The notes under the pieces were generated by a model, which saw nothing but the letters and a program-made list of their open reading frames with translations, had not been told where the DNA came from and made no database searches. Below, piece by piece: positions 8,133-14,728 of a DNA stretch of 56,548 bases; within the stretch, counting starts at the first letter, position 1, and each line of letters begins with the position of its first letter. The DNA comes from a virus, in the IMG/VR virus record IMGVR_UViG_3300031521_000080, positions 1-56,548 of that record; one strand, written 5' to 3'. The translations under genes were made by a program, and so were the position numbers.

Positions 8133-8854
8133 TCGGCGCAGGCCTCGTGGATCTCAGTGCGGAGCTGGGAGAGGCGGTTCCGGACGGTGGTCTCGGAGAC
8201 CCCGAACTGCTCGGCGAGAGAGTCGACCATCGGCTTGCCGTAGAGATTGGCGTGCACCAGCGTGGCCTCGAAGAGATCCGTCAGGGGGCAGCGTTCCTTG
8301 GTCTTGGCCATCTGCCGGAGATGGGACCTGACGGTGTTGATCAGGTCGGTGGTTTCGAGGTCGTCGTAGGTGTCCACCAAGGAGGGCCCGTTGAGTTCCA
8401 TCCACGTCACTTCGGAACACGAACCAATGTTTGCACACACGAGGGCGTCGGCGGAGATAGCGCTGCGCTGCTTGTTGATCTGCTGGCGGTCCCTGTAGTG
8501 GCGGACGTAGATCTTCACGAAGCCGGACAGGAAGGTCCGGAAGACGGCCTTGCGGGTGACGCCGTTGTAGTGGGAGGTGAAGGTGGGGTCGAAGTCGGAC
8601 AGCACGTCGTTCTCAAAGAACTTGGAGAGGATGGACATGGTCACGTCCTCCACGTTCTGATCGTCGATGCCGGACTTGAAGACGAGGGTGGAGACGTAGG
8701 CGTAGTAGTGGTCGAACAGCTCGGTGTAGGTGGTGGGGACGAAGTCGGGATACTTCGATGGCTCACGAGTGCCGGTGAGGAGTCCACCCCCGAAGATCAC
8801 CCTGTTGTCGATGAACGTGTAAGCGACCCGGGGAGTGAGGGACGTTCTGAGCAC
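8129..8854 (-). CDS. ECF-like RNA polymerase sigma factor
   Basis: 241 residues. I choose GTG 8854 over the ATG at 8869 because a perfect AGGAGG lies 5 nt before the GTG and inside the longer reading. Residues about 40-115 look like sigma region 2 (LFDHYYAYVSTLVFKSG, then DQNVEDVTMSILSKFF). The C-terminus is a region 4 helix-turn-helix (MVDSLAEQFGVSETTVRNRL). It would direct host RNA polymerase to phage promoters. A strongly structured leader lies upstream and its own promoter is plausible there. A second sigma factor is at 13998-14723. Confidence 0.75.
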   Translation of the reverse strand: MLRTSLTPRVAYTFIDNRVIFGGGLLTGTREPSKYPDFVPTTYTELFDHYYAYVSTLVFKSGIDDQNVEDVTMSILSKFFENDVLSDFDPTFTSHYNGVTRKAVFRTFLSGFVKIYVRHYRDRQQINKQRSAISADALVCANIGSCSEVTWMELNGPSLVDTYDDLETTDLINTVRSHLRQMAKTKERCPLTDLFEATLVHANLYGKPMVDSLAEQFGVSETTVRNRLSQLRTEIHEACAE

Positions 8855-8880
8855 AAGATCCTCCTGCATTGACCGAATGG

Positions 8881-8986
8881 TTGACCGCTAGTTCCCCTGA
8901 AACGTCGAACGACGGGCCCCGGTGAAGGAACCCGTCGTTCGCTAAGCGGTCAACTTAGGCAGGAGGTGGAGGGCGTGAGCCCTCCA
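8881..8986 (-). promoter_or_regulatory. Structured leader upstream of the sigma gene
   Basis: Between 8855 and 9088 there is no gene but dense inverted repeats. An outer 9-bp stem (8881-8889 with 8945-8953) encloses a perfect 11-bp stem (8906-8916 with 8931-8941). A separate 8-bp stem with a 4-nt loop lies at 8967-8986. The transcript would begin with this structure and reach the AGGAGG of the sigma gene. It could be an attenuator, an RNase site or a protein-binding leader, or alternatively a DNA element such as a replication origin. Confidence 0.6.
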
Positions 8987-8997
8987 GCTGCGGTGCA

Positions 8998-9027
8998 AGT
9001 GTATCTGATCAACCGACGTAGTCGCAA
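8998..9027 (-). promoter_or_regulatory. Candidate promoter for the sigma gene
   Basis: On the minus strand TTGCGA (9022-9027) and TACACT (8998-9003) are separated by 18 nt, close to a primary-sigma promoter with a TAnnnT -10. The predicted start near 8990 would place the 8967-8986 hairpin at the very 5' end of the RNA. A weaker hairpin (CTAGG/CCTAG, 9039-9054) lies just upstream after the HTH gene. Confidence 0.45.
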
Positions 9028-9088
9028 CGGGAGAGAAGCTAGGAATGACCCTAGTCCGGACGGGTGTCATATGCAACTATCAGCACGA

Positions 9089-9319
9089 TTACTGCCTTGA
9101 AGATTCCAGTTCATCCTGTAGCTCGGAGAGAGCTACCACATAGCTGGGTTTGGTGCCAATGCGACACACCGTCTTCCAGCCCCCTGCCTTGCCTTCGTGA
9201 GCCAGCCGGGCTCGGCGATAGGCGTGCTGCCGGGAGATGCCCAAGATCTCTGCGGCCTCGGTGAGGTTGACCCACCCGGACAGCTGAGGGAGGTTGCCCA
9301 GCTTCTCTCCCGTGCTCAT
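9089..9319 (-). CDS. Small helix-turn-helix DNA-binding protein
   Basis: 76 residues. WVNLTEAAEILGISRQHAYRRAR (about 16-38) is a MerR/excisionase-type helix-turn-helix, followed by a short basic wing (KAGGWKTVCRIGTKPSYVV). Start ATG 9319 overlaps the primase-like gene stop (ATGA) and a GGGAG-like site is within reach. Such small proteins act as repressors, excisionases or transcription modulators. It lies directly before the structured leader of the sigma gene, so control of that gene is a reasonable guess. Confidence 0.75.
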   Translation of the reverse strand: MSTGEKLGNLPQLSGWVNLTEAAEILGISRQHAYRRARLAHEGKAGGWKTVCRIGTKPSYVVALSELQDELESSRQ

Positions 9320-9879
9320 GCCGTTGCCTTCATCGTTGCCTTCATGACCTTCTTGGTGACGTCCAACCAGTTCGTGGCGTCGTCATCGGTGTGGACCTTG
9401 CGCAGGAGATCAAGGCACTGGGCGAGCTTGTGGGAGACCAGCTCATCGAACTGCCGTTCCTCCCAGTTGGGAACCATTCTGGAGCACGCGACCTTGAGGG
9501 CTTCGGCCAAGTCCGCCGTGTTGACCACCGGCTTCTCCGACATCAGCGCATCCCACTGGTCCTGATAGTTCGGGGCGACGTAGCCGGTCTCCTCCAGCAG
9601 GGCTTCCGCCGCTGCCTCCTCGGGGATGTCCCGCTTGGTGGAGATGAGCTTGACCGGGTCGAAGTAGCCACACCCGGCGAAGCAGAAGGCGCTGTTGGAT
9701 TCGGTGTAGATCCGCATCGACTTCGACATGCCGCCGTCTTGGTGGAAGATCTCACCGAAGGGGCAGTAGACCTTCATCGAGGCGGCGGCGTAGTCGCTGA
9801 CGTTCATCCCGATCATGTTGCACGCTGCGGTGATCGAGACCCGTTCGTTGGCAGTCTTGAGCAGCTCAGCTCGTTCCAC
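9316..9879 (-). CDS. DnaG-type primase zinc-ribbon protein
   Basis: 187 residues. The N-terminal part has C39-PFGEIFH46 and C66-FAGC70-GYFD, the CHC2 zinc-ribbon pattern of DnaG primases that reads the template during primer start. TOPRIM motifs are absent, so this is a stand-alone zinc domain plus a helical C-terminal half; in phages primase functions are often split over genes. It overlaps the HTH gene (ATGA) and the 94-residue gene. The catalytic part may be encoded outside this window. Confidence 0.7.
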   Translation of the reverse strand: MERAELLKTANERVSITAACNMIGMNVSDYAAASMKVYCPFGEIFHQDGGMSKSMRIYTESNSAFCFAGCGYFDPVKLISTKRDIPEEAAAEALLEETGYVAPNYQDQWDALMSEKPVVNTADLAEALKVACSRMVPNWEERQFDELVSHKLAQCLDLLRKVHTDDDATNWLDVTKKVMKATMKATA

Positions 9880-10150
9880 GACTGCGCTTCCTCAGCTTGA
9901 AGAACATCCCGTACGAGTAGTGGGTGTTCTCGGCATCGGTCTTGGCGATCCCGGGCCTGCGGACGAAGGTGCCTCCCCGGCGCAGGGACCACCAGAAGTT
10001 GCCCTGCTCGATCACGGAACAGAGTCTCAGGCTCCAGAGAAGCCACATCATCTTGGTCCGGCTTACGGGGACGTCGATGTAGAGATGCCCATGACCCTCA
10101 GTGGTACTAGGCACGAGCGACATCTGCTCGGTCATTTCGATGTAAATCAT
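9866..10150 (-). CDS. Conserved-looking small hypothetical protein
   Basis: 94 residues. The start ATG 10150 has AGAGGT 5 nt upstream. The sequence has a beta-strand opening (HLYIDVPVSRTKMMWLL), aromatic residues in the middle and a basic C-terminus. No family motif is recognised. Its first 44 nt overlap the end of the HNH gene, which suggests that the homing gene was inserted just upstream and now reads into it. Confidence 0.6.
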   Translation of the reverse strand: MIYIEMTEQMSLVPSTTEGHGHLYIDVPVSRTKMMWLLWSLRLCSVIEQGNFWWSLRRGGTFVRRPGIAKTDAENTHYSYGMFFKLRKRSRGTS

Positions 10151-10766
10151 GAATCACCTCTTCCTCATAGAGATCCAAGATCTCCCTAGCCCACATGACT
10201 TTGTCGATGATCCGCTGGCCGGGGGGCTGCTGTGACGACCAGAGTTCCAAGTTTTCGATTCGATTGTCTGACTTCTGTCCGTTGAGATGGTGGACATTCT
10301 CTGGATCCCTGAGGGGCCTCCCGAGGTGCAGTTCCATGACTTCCCGGTGCTCCCAGACGTACTGGTACTTCCGGCGTGCGACCCACACCATCCGGTACAC
10401 GTAGCCCTCATCGGACAACCTCCAGACCGTGCCGTCAGGAGACACTTTGAAGGTCCGATCCTCAGTCCGACTCTCTGCCTCACCCGGCTCCCCGGAGGCC
10501 CGTATCCGTGAACGGTGTCTTGTGCAGAAATCACCACGGTATTTCGGGCGGTCGCATCCCACGACACGACAGGCTGTTCGGTGTACCTCACACCGCAGAA
10601 CCCGGCCCTGTCGGTACTCAACGGGAGAGTCACACTCAGGGAAGTTGCAAAATCTCTGGGGGCGTTTCTTCCTGTTGAACTCACGCATGTAGTGGCCATG
10701 GCACCAGCCATTAGCTCGGACTGGATTCGGACACCCGGGCTCCAAACAACCTTCTCCACAGCTCAT
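10107..10766 (-). CDS. HNH homing endonuclease with zinc-finger array
   Basis: 219 residues. The N-terminal half has three Cys/His units of similar layout (C-x4-C...C-x2-H: CLEPGCPN...WCHGH, CNFPECDS...CEVH, CRVVGCDR...CTRH), probably DNA-reading zinc fingers. The C-terminal HNH core is HREVMELHLGRPLRDPENVHHLNGQKSDNRIENLELW. It overlaps both neighbours (56 nt upstream gene, 44 nt downstream gene), a footprint typical of a free-standing homing gene dropped between genes. The ATG lies 6 nt after TACTTT, so it may be read from its own leaderless transcript. Confidence 0.88.
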   Translation of the reverse strand: MSCGEGCLEPGCPNPVRANGWCHGHYMREFNRKKRPQRFCNFPECDSPVEYRQGRVLRCEVHRTACRVVGCDRPKYRGDFCTRHRSRIRASGEPGEAESRTEDRTFKVSPDGTVWRLSDEGYVYRMVWVARRKYQYVWEHREVMELHLGRPLRDPENVHHLNGQKSDNRIENLELWSSQQPPGQRIIDKVMWAREILDLYEEEVIHDLHRNDRADVARA

Positions 10767-11067
10767 GCACCAAAAGTACCCCTACCTTGGTCCGTAGCCT
10801 AATACAGGAGTTGGGGTCTAACTGTTGGGAAACGGTGATGGCAAGGTAACGACGACCGTCGGAGCCGGAGATCACAGTGAAAGGGAAGTCGAGGTCGATG
10901 ATCGGGGCGTGCAGGTCGGAGCCCAGCAGGTAGGACGACACCAGCTCACCGTCGGGGTCGATCTGCCGGTCTGCGGCCATGTCGTACCGGAGCAGGGAGA
11001 GGATCATCGGCTCGTCGACCACATTCAGCAGGTCGGCGTGCCAGTTGACCCTCTCCACGTCACGCAT
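10711..11067 (-). CDS. Hypothetical protein overlapping the HNH gene
   Basis: 118 residues of mixed alpha/beta character (ELVSSYLLGSDLHAPIIDLDFPFTVISGSDGRRYLAITVSQQLD). The start ATG 11067 overlaps the end of the 42-residue gene by 8 nt. No known motif is present. The last 56 nt lie inside the HNH gene, so the present C-terminus (RRLFGARVSESSPS) may have been altered by that insertion. Confidence 0.65.
   Translation of the reverse strand: MRDVERVNWHADLLNVVDEPMILSLLRYDMAADRQIDPDGELVSSYLLGSDLHAPIIDLDFPFTVISGSDGRRYLAITVSQQLDPNSCIRLRTKVGVLLVHELWRRLFGARVSESSPS
10773..10778 (-). promoter_or_regulatory. Candidate leaderless -10 element for the HNH gene
   Basis: TACTTT lies 6 nt before the ATG at 10766 and fits the TAnnnT consensus of actinobacterial leaderless promoters. 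No good -35 is seen (TTAGGC 18 nt upstream is weak). Confidence 0.35.
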
Positions 11068-11188
11068 CCAGTCTCCAGATCTTCTTGGCCAACCACGTGA
11101 CCGGCATGACGATGAGGAGGTAGCTCATCCAGTAGAGGATGCTGAAGAAGGCCTCAAGGCCCCCCTCACCGTTGTCGTATTCGTCCAT
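11060..11188 (-). CDS. 42-residue single-pass membrane protein
   Basis: This short ORF opens at ATG 11188 and ends with TGA at 11060. It encodes MDEYDNGEGGLEAFF, then a hydrophobic segment SILYWMSYLLIVMPVTWL, then a basic end KKIWRLDA. That is one membrane helix with an acidic N-terminus and a basic C-terminus. It fills the otherwise empty space between thyA and the 118-residue gene and overlaps the latter by 8 nt. The 16-bp repeat TGAGGCGTATCAACAG ends 2 nt before its start codon. Function unknown. Confidence 0.62.
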   Translation of the reverse strand: MDEYDNGEGGLEAFFSILYWMSYLLIVMPVTWLAKKIWRLDA

Positions 11189-11190
11189 AC

Positions 11191-11206
11191 CTGTTGATAC
11201 GCCTCA
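11191..11206 (-). repeat. 16-bp repeat TGAGGCGTATCAACAG, copy 2
   Basis: Identical to 5591-5606. It lies between the thyA stop and the ATG of the 42-residue membrane protein. Its terminal CAGG could also act as a weak ribosome site. Confidence 0.5.
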
Positions 11207-11212
11207 GGAACC

Positions 11213-12007
11213 TCAGACCGCGATTGGGGCCTTGATCCCCGGCTCGGGGTCATAGTCGAGGATCTCGATGTCGGCGAGGGTGAACTTGCCGATCTCCCGG
11301 ACGTTGGGGTTGAGGTGGAGGATCGGCAGCTTCCTCGGGGTCCGGGACAGCTGGAGCTTCACCTGCTCGAAGTGGTTGGAGTAGATGTGGGTGTCCCCCA
11401 GCACGTGGATGAACTCCCCGACCTCCAGCCCAACGCACTGGGCCACCATGTGGGTGAGCAGGGCGTAGCTGGCGATGTTGAACGGAACCCCGAGGAAGGT
11501 GTCGGCGGAGCGCTGGTACATCTGGCAGGAGAGCTTGTTGTTGGCCACGAAGAACTGGAACAGCAGGTGGCACGGCGGCAGGGCCATGTCCGGGACCTCA
11601 GCGGGGTTCCACGCCGTGACGATGTGGCGGCGACCATTGGGGTTGGTCCTCAGCCCGTCGATCACCTGAGCGATCTGGTCGATGGTGCCACCCTTGCCGT
11701 TGGGCCACGAGCGCCACTGGGAGCCGTACACAGGACCGAGGTCACCATCGACGTCAGCCCACTGGTCCCAGATGTGGACGCCGTCGGCCTGAAGGCTGCG
11801 GACGTTGGTCTCACCCCGCAGGAACCACAGCAGCTCGGCGATGATGCCCTTGGTGAAGAGCTTCTTGGTGGTCAGCAGGGGGAAGCCGTCGGCGAGGTCG
11901 AAGCGCATCTGGTAGCCGAACACCCCACGGGTACCGGTGCCGGTCCTGTCGCCACGATCCACTCCGGTGGTCATGATGTGGTCGAGCAGGTCGAGGTACT
12001 GCTGCAT
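11213..12007 (-). CDS. thyA: Thymidylate synthase ThyA
   Basis: 264 residues, the normal length for classical ThyA. Conserved parts include [13 protein letters not shown] (19-31, phosphate-binding Arg21), the folate and substrate region [11 protein letters not shown], the active-site [14 protein letters not shown] with nucleophile Cys146, and [20 protein letters not shown]. It makes dTMP from dUMP using methylene-tetrahydrofolate, supplying DNA synthesis. AAGGAG stands 5 nt before the ATG. A palindrome copy (12018-12029) lies just upstream of the ribosome site. Confidence 0.97.
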   Translation of the reverse strand: MQQYLDLLDHIMTTGVDRGDRTGTGTRGVFGYQMRFDLADGFPLLTTKKLFTKGIIAELLWFLRGETNVRSLQADGVHIWDQWADVDGDLGPVYGSQWRSWPNGKGGTIDQIAQVIDGLRTNPNGRRHIVTAWNPAEVPDMALPPCHLLFQFFVANNKLSCQMYQRSADTFLGVPFNIASYALLTHMVAQCVGLEVGEFIHVLGDTHIYSNHFEQVKLQLSRTPRKLPILHLNPNVREIGKFTLADIEILDYDPEPGIKAPIAV

Positions 12008-12017
12008 TGGATCTCCT

Positions 12018-12029
12018 TGTTTCGTGAAA
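12018..12029. repeat. Dispersed palindrome copy (GTTTCGTGAAAG)
   Basis: Nine of ten positions match GTTTC-NN-GAAAC. It sits in the 37-nt gap between the DnaB-like gene and thyA, directly upstream of the thyA ribosome site, where a bound protein could affect thyA transcription. Confidence 0.55.
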
Positions 12030-12044
12030 GACGTGTGGACCTGC

Positions 12045-13511
12045 TCAGGCGATCAGGCTTTCCATGGTGCCGTCGGTGGAGTAGGAGAGACCTCCCCCGT
12101 TGATTGCCCCCATCATCCGCTTGCTGCGGAAGTGACAGGTGGCGTAGTCGACCTCGACGATCATGCCGTTGGCCGTCTCGCCGTCCCGGTTCTTCAGGAT
12201 CTGGAAGACGACGTCGGCGTGCCGGTCGCTGTTGTCCGAGGGGGCCAGCAGGCTGATGATCACGTCGGAGGAGTTGGTCGCCTCCGCCGTTTCAGACAGC
12301 GCGGCGGACGTGTACTGCCCGAGGTTCTCTGCGGCCTCCCTAGCAGCTCTGGAGACCTGCCACGGGGATACGAAGGCCACTCCCCGCCCGTTGTCGAAGG
12401 CGACCGAGAGGAGCTTGGCGTTCTTCAGCACCTCGGCGTACTCCTCCCGGGCTGTGAGCCTGCGGCGCTCGGCGATCAGCAGCGCGAGGTAGTCAGCGAT
12501 CACCAGCTTGATGTTGAACTTCCGCTGGATCCGCAGCAGCCTCTGCTCGATGCTGGCGATGCCTGCCGCACGGGGGACCTGAGCGATGTAGATCTTGCCG
12601 TAGGCCGGGTTCTTGGCGAGGTCGTCGATCACCCGGGGCAGGATGACCTCCTGCTCCTCAGGTAAGGTGCCCGCCTTCAAGTCCCGGGTGTTAAGGCCCT
12701 CGGGTGTCTCGAAGATCGGCAGCTTGGAGTGGCGGGCGATGAGCTTGCGACGGATCTGGGGACGCAAGGTCTCGGTGGTCAGGAAGACCACGTTCTGTCC
12801 CTGCTCCACGGCAGCACTCCATGCCAGCTGGACGCACAGGGAGGACTTGCCGTCGCTGGAGTAGCCCGCGAGCAGTGTCAGCTCTCCCGGCTGGAGCCCA
12901 CCGATCTTGCGGTCCAACTCTTCGATGCCGAACCCGATGCCAGTGGAGACTCCCTTGAGCCGGGCGTTCTTCCGGTCGGTGTAGTCGTTCTTCATCTCCA
13001 TGGCCTCGTCGGCGAGGTCACCCTCGGGGGCGTCCTGCCGGACAAGCTCACGATCTATTTCCTGAAACGCCTCAAGGAGACGTGCACGAGCATCGTGGTG
13101 GCCCTGATAGGTCTGGTTGTCGATGGTCTTGCCCCTGCGCAGGATCTCCATGGCCTCGGCCAGAGCCTCGCCGGTCGTCTTGTCGGCAGCCTGCTCACGC
13201 AGCTGCTGGACCGACCACGCGAACTCAGAATCTTCAGTGGTGGTCTCCGCGAGCAGCTGGTAGGTCTCGATGAACAGCTGGGCCTTGCCGGGCTCCACAC
13301 GCCCACGCAGGTTGTCGTCGAGGTACTTCAGGGGCATGACCGCGCCCCCGGTGTAGTCGGAGAACCGCTGGAGCATGGTGAAGAGGTCGGCGTGGACCTT
13401 CTCCGGGAAGTGCAGGGGAGTCAGGTGCTGGACAGCCTTCTCCAGCAGGTCGCGCCTCCCAGCCAAGATGGCCGAGAGGACGATCTGGGAGTGTTCACTC
13501 GCAGATGCCAA
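12045..13511 (-). CDS. Replicative DNA helicase, DnaB family
   Basis: 488 residues from TTG 13511 ([18 protein letters not shown]), preceded by GGAGAG. Longer readings lie inside the neighbour gene. The N-terminal helical domain is followed by a linker and a RecA-type motor: P-loop [10 protein letters not shown] (about 216-225), FLTTETL, Walker [11 protein letters not shown] (about 335-344), and [14 protein letters not shown] with the downstream SSDVIISL segment. DnaB hexamers unwind the fork ahead of polymerase. It overlaps the 82-residue gene by 17 nt and precedes thyA. Confidence 0.88.
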   Translation of the reverse strand: MASASEHSQIVLSAILAGRRDLLEKAVQHLTPLHFPEKVHADLFTMLQRFSDYTGGAVMPLKYLDDNLRGRVEPGKAQLFIETYQLLAETTTEDSEFAWSVQQLREQAADKTTGEALAEAMEILRRGKTIDNQTYQGHHDARARLLEAFQEIDRELVRQDAPEGDLADEAMEMKNDYTDRKNARLKGVSTGIGFGIEELDRKIGGLQPGELTLLAGYSSDGKSSLCVQLAWSAAVEQGQNVVFLTTETLRPQIRRKLIARHSKLPIFETPEGLNTRDLKAGTLPEEQEVILPRVIDDLAKNPAYGKIYIAQVPRAAGIASIEQRLLRIQRKFNIKLVIADYLALLIAERRRLTAREEYAEVLKNAKLLSVAFDNGRGVAFVSPWQVSRAAREAAENLGQYTSAALSETAEATNSSDVIISLLAPSDNSDRHADVVFQILKNRDGETANGMIVEVDYATCHFRSKRMMGAINGGGLSYSTDGTMESLIA

Positions 13512-13743
13512 CGGACTCTCCGAGCGTGAAGGCGCGCATGGGTTCGTCGGTGGTGCCCAGCATGATCTCTCCGGAGGAGAACTCAATCCGGTACAGCGGG
13601 CCGACCTTCTTTGCGAGCACGACCAGTCCCTTGTCCTGCACAATGTCGTCGACAGACAGGAAGCGGGCCTTGGTCTGCACCCAGCGCCTGCCGGTGTGGT
13701 TGATCTCCACGGAGGGCCGGGAGAAGGGCTTGGGGATGCTCAC
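13495..13743 (-). CDS. Small hypothetical protein before DnaB
   Basis: 82 residues, GTG 13743. The composition suggests a small beta barrel (FLSVDDIVQDKGLVVLAKKVGPLYRIEFSSGEIMLG). No family is recognised. It is nearly contiguous with the 64-residue gene upstream and overlaps the DnaB start, so all are probably translated from one message. Confidence 0.65.
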   Translation of the reverse strand: MSIPKPFSRPSVEINHTGRRWVQTKARFLSVDDIVQDKGLVVLAKKVGPLYRIEFSSGEIMLGTTDEPMRAFTLGESVGICE

Positions 13744-13744
13744 G

Positions 13745-13939
13745 TCAGTTCTCCTCGGGCGCTGGCCCGGTCAGTGTGGAGTAGTCGAGCAGGCAAGCGC
13801 CGTACCCGAGGTCGAAGGCATCGTCGGGAGTCATGCCGGTCAGCTGCTTCCGGTTGGGGTCAGCCTTCATGGCTGTGTGCAGGGTGTGCATCTGGATGAC
13901 GGCCTCATCAGGGGACAGGCCGAACAGGGGACTGGTCAT
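13745..13939 (-). CDS. 64-residue hypothetical protein
   Basis: Start ATG 13939 is chosen because AAGGAG lies 4 nt upstream; the longer open frame above it is a shadow of the sigma gene. The product is MTSPLFGLSPDEAVIQMHT with a helical, Asp-rich remainder and no motif. It is located between a sigma gene and the DnaB-like operon. Confidence 0.65.
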   Translation of the reverse strand: MTSPLFGLSPDEAVIQMHTLHTAMKADPNRKQLTGMTPDDAFDLGYGACLLDYSTLTGPAPEEN

Positions 13940-13997
13940 GGGACTCCTTCTTGCTTCACTTATTGCTACGCCCGAGAAGGGCCGAAACGCACCTCGG

Positions 13998-14723
13998 TCA
14001 GGACTTCGCTGCCTGAACCATGGCGGTGTGGATGAGCAGGATCTGCTCTTGGTGGACGACCTTGACCCTCGACACGCTGGAGCCCAGCTCTGCGGCGATC
14101 TGGGGGAAGCTGTGGCCCATGTAGTACCGCAGGACGATGACCGACTTCTCGAAGGACGCCATGCCGTTGACAACCTCTACAGCGGCCTCCTGAAGCATGT
14201 GGGCGGCGACCGACCCTTCCGTACCACCCTGAGCTGCCGGGGCCGTGCTGCCTCGGTCAGCGTCTCCTGTGAGGTCATCCAGCGACACGGGGGGACACTC
14301 CACAGCGTGGACGATGGCACGGACCCGGGCGACGTCGATCCCGAGAACCTCAGCGGTCTCCTCCGCGCTTCTGCCGGGGGCCTGCTCCTGAATGTCCTTG
14401 TAGATGGTGCGCTGCCTGCGTGGGACGTGGTCCAGCTGGCGCATCCAGTCCTGAATGGCTCCCCCAATCCGGCGCTTGGCGTACTGGCCGAAGGTGAGGG
14501 AGACGGGGGGAAGCTCGATGTCCGGATTGTTCTCGGGGACGACGTCGGGCTTGTACCTCTGAGCTGCGGTCACCAGTCCCTGATAGGCGATGGCGACGAT
14601 GTCGTCACGATCCACTTCCGATGCGACTCGTTTCCAGAAAGACATGGCGATGCTCTGGGCAAGGCCCACGTGTGTCTCCACCAAGTCCTGCTGGGCCGGG
14701 GTGAGGGGGGTGTCTATGGACAT
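13998..14723 (-). CDS. WhiG/FliA-like sigma factor
   Basis: 241 residues with recognisable sigma-70 regions. Region 2 is DIVAIAYQGLVTAAQRYKP (about 41-59) and FGQYAKRRIGGAIQDWMRQLD (78-98), which ends with the 2.4/3.0 pattern seen in FliA/WhiG sigmas. Region 3 is AEETAEVLGIDVARVRAIV. Region 4 is FEKSVIVLRYYMGHSFPQIAAELGSSVSRVKVVHQ. It should redirect host RNA polymerase to a phage promoter class. It follows the SNF2-type gene by 5 nt. Confidence 0.85.
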   Translation of the reverse strand: MSIDTPLTPAQQDLVETHVGLAQSIAMSFWKRVASEVDRDDIVAIAYQGLVTAAQRYKPDVVPENNPDIELPPVSLTFGQYAKRRIGGAIQDWMRQLDHVPRRQRTIYKDIQEQAPGRSAEETAEVLGIDVARVRAIVHAVECPPVSLDDLTGDADRGSTAPAAQGGTEGSVAAHMLQEAAVEVVNGMASFEKSVIVLRYYMGHSFPQIAAELGSSVSRVKVVHQEQILLIHTAMVQAAKS

Positions 14724-14728
14724 GGGGT

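Noticed and set aside
8855-8869. ATG 8869 as start of the ECF-like sigma gene
   Set aside because: The AGGAGG lies after this ATG and 5 nt before GTG 8854.
8940-9060. A possible tRNA or tmRNA in the structured region
   Set aside because: No T-loop GTTCGA sequence, no acceptor-stem pairing and no anticodon arm could be found.
10154-10759. 201-codon minus-strand frame inside the HNH gene
   Set aside because: Alternative frame of the HNH gene; the real frame has zinc fingers and the HNH core.
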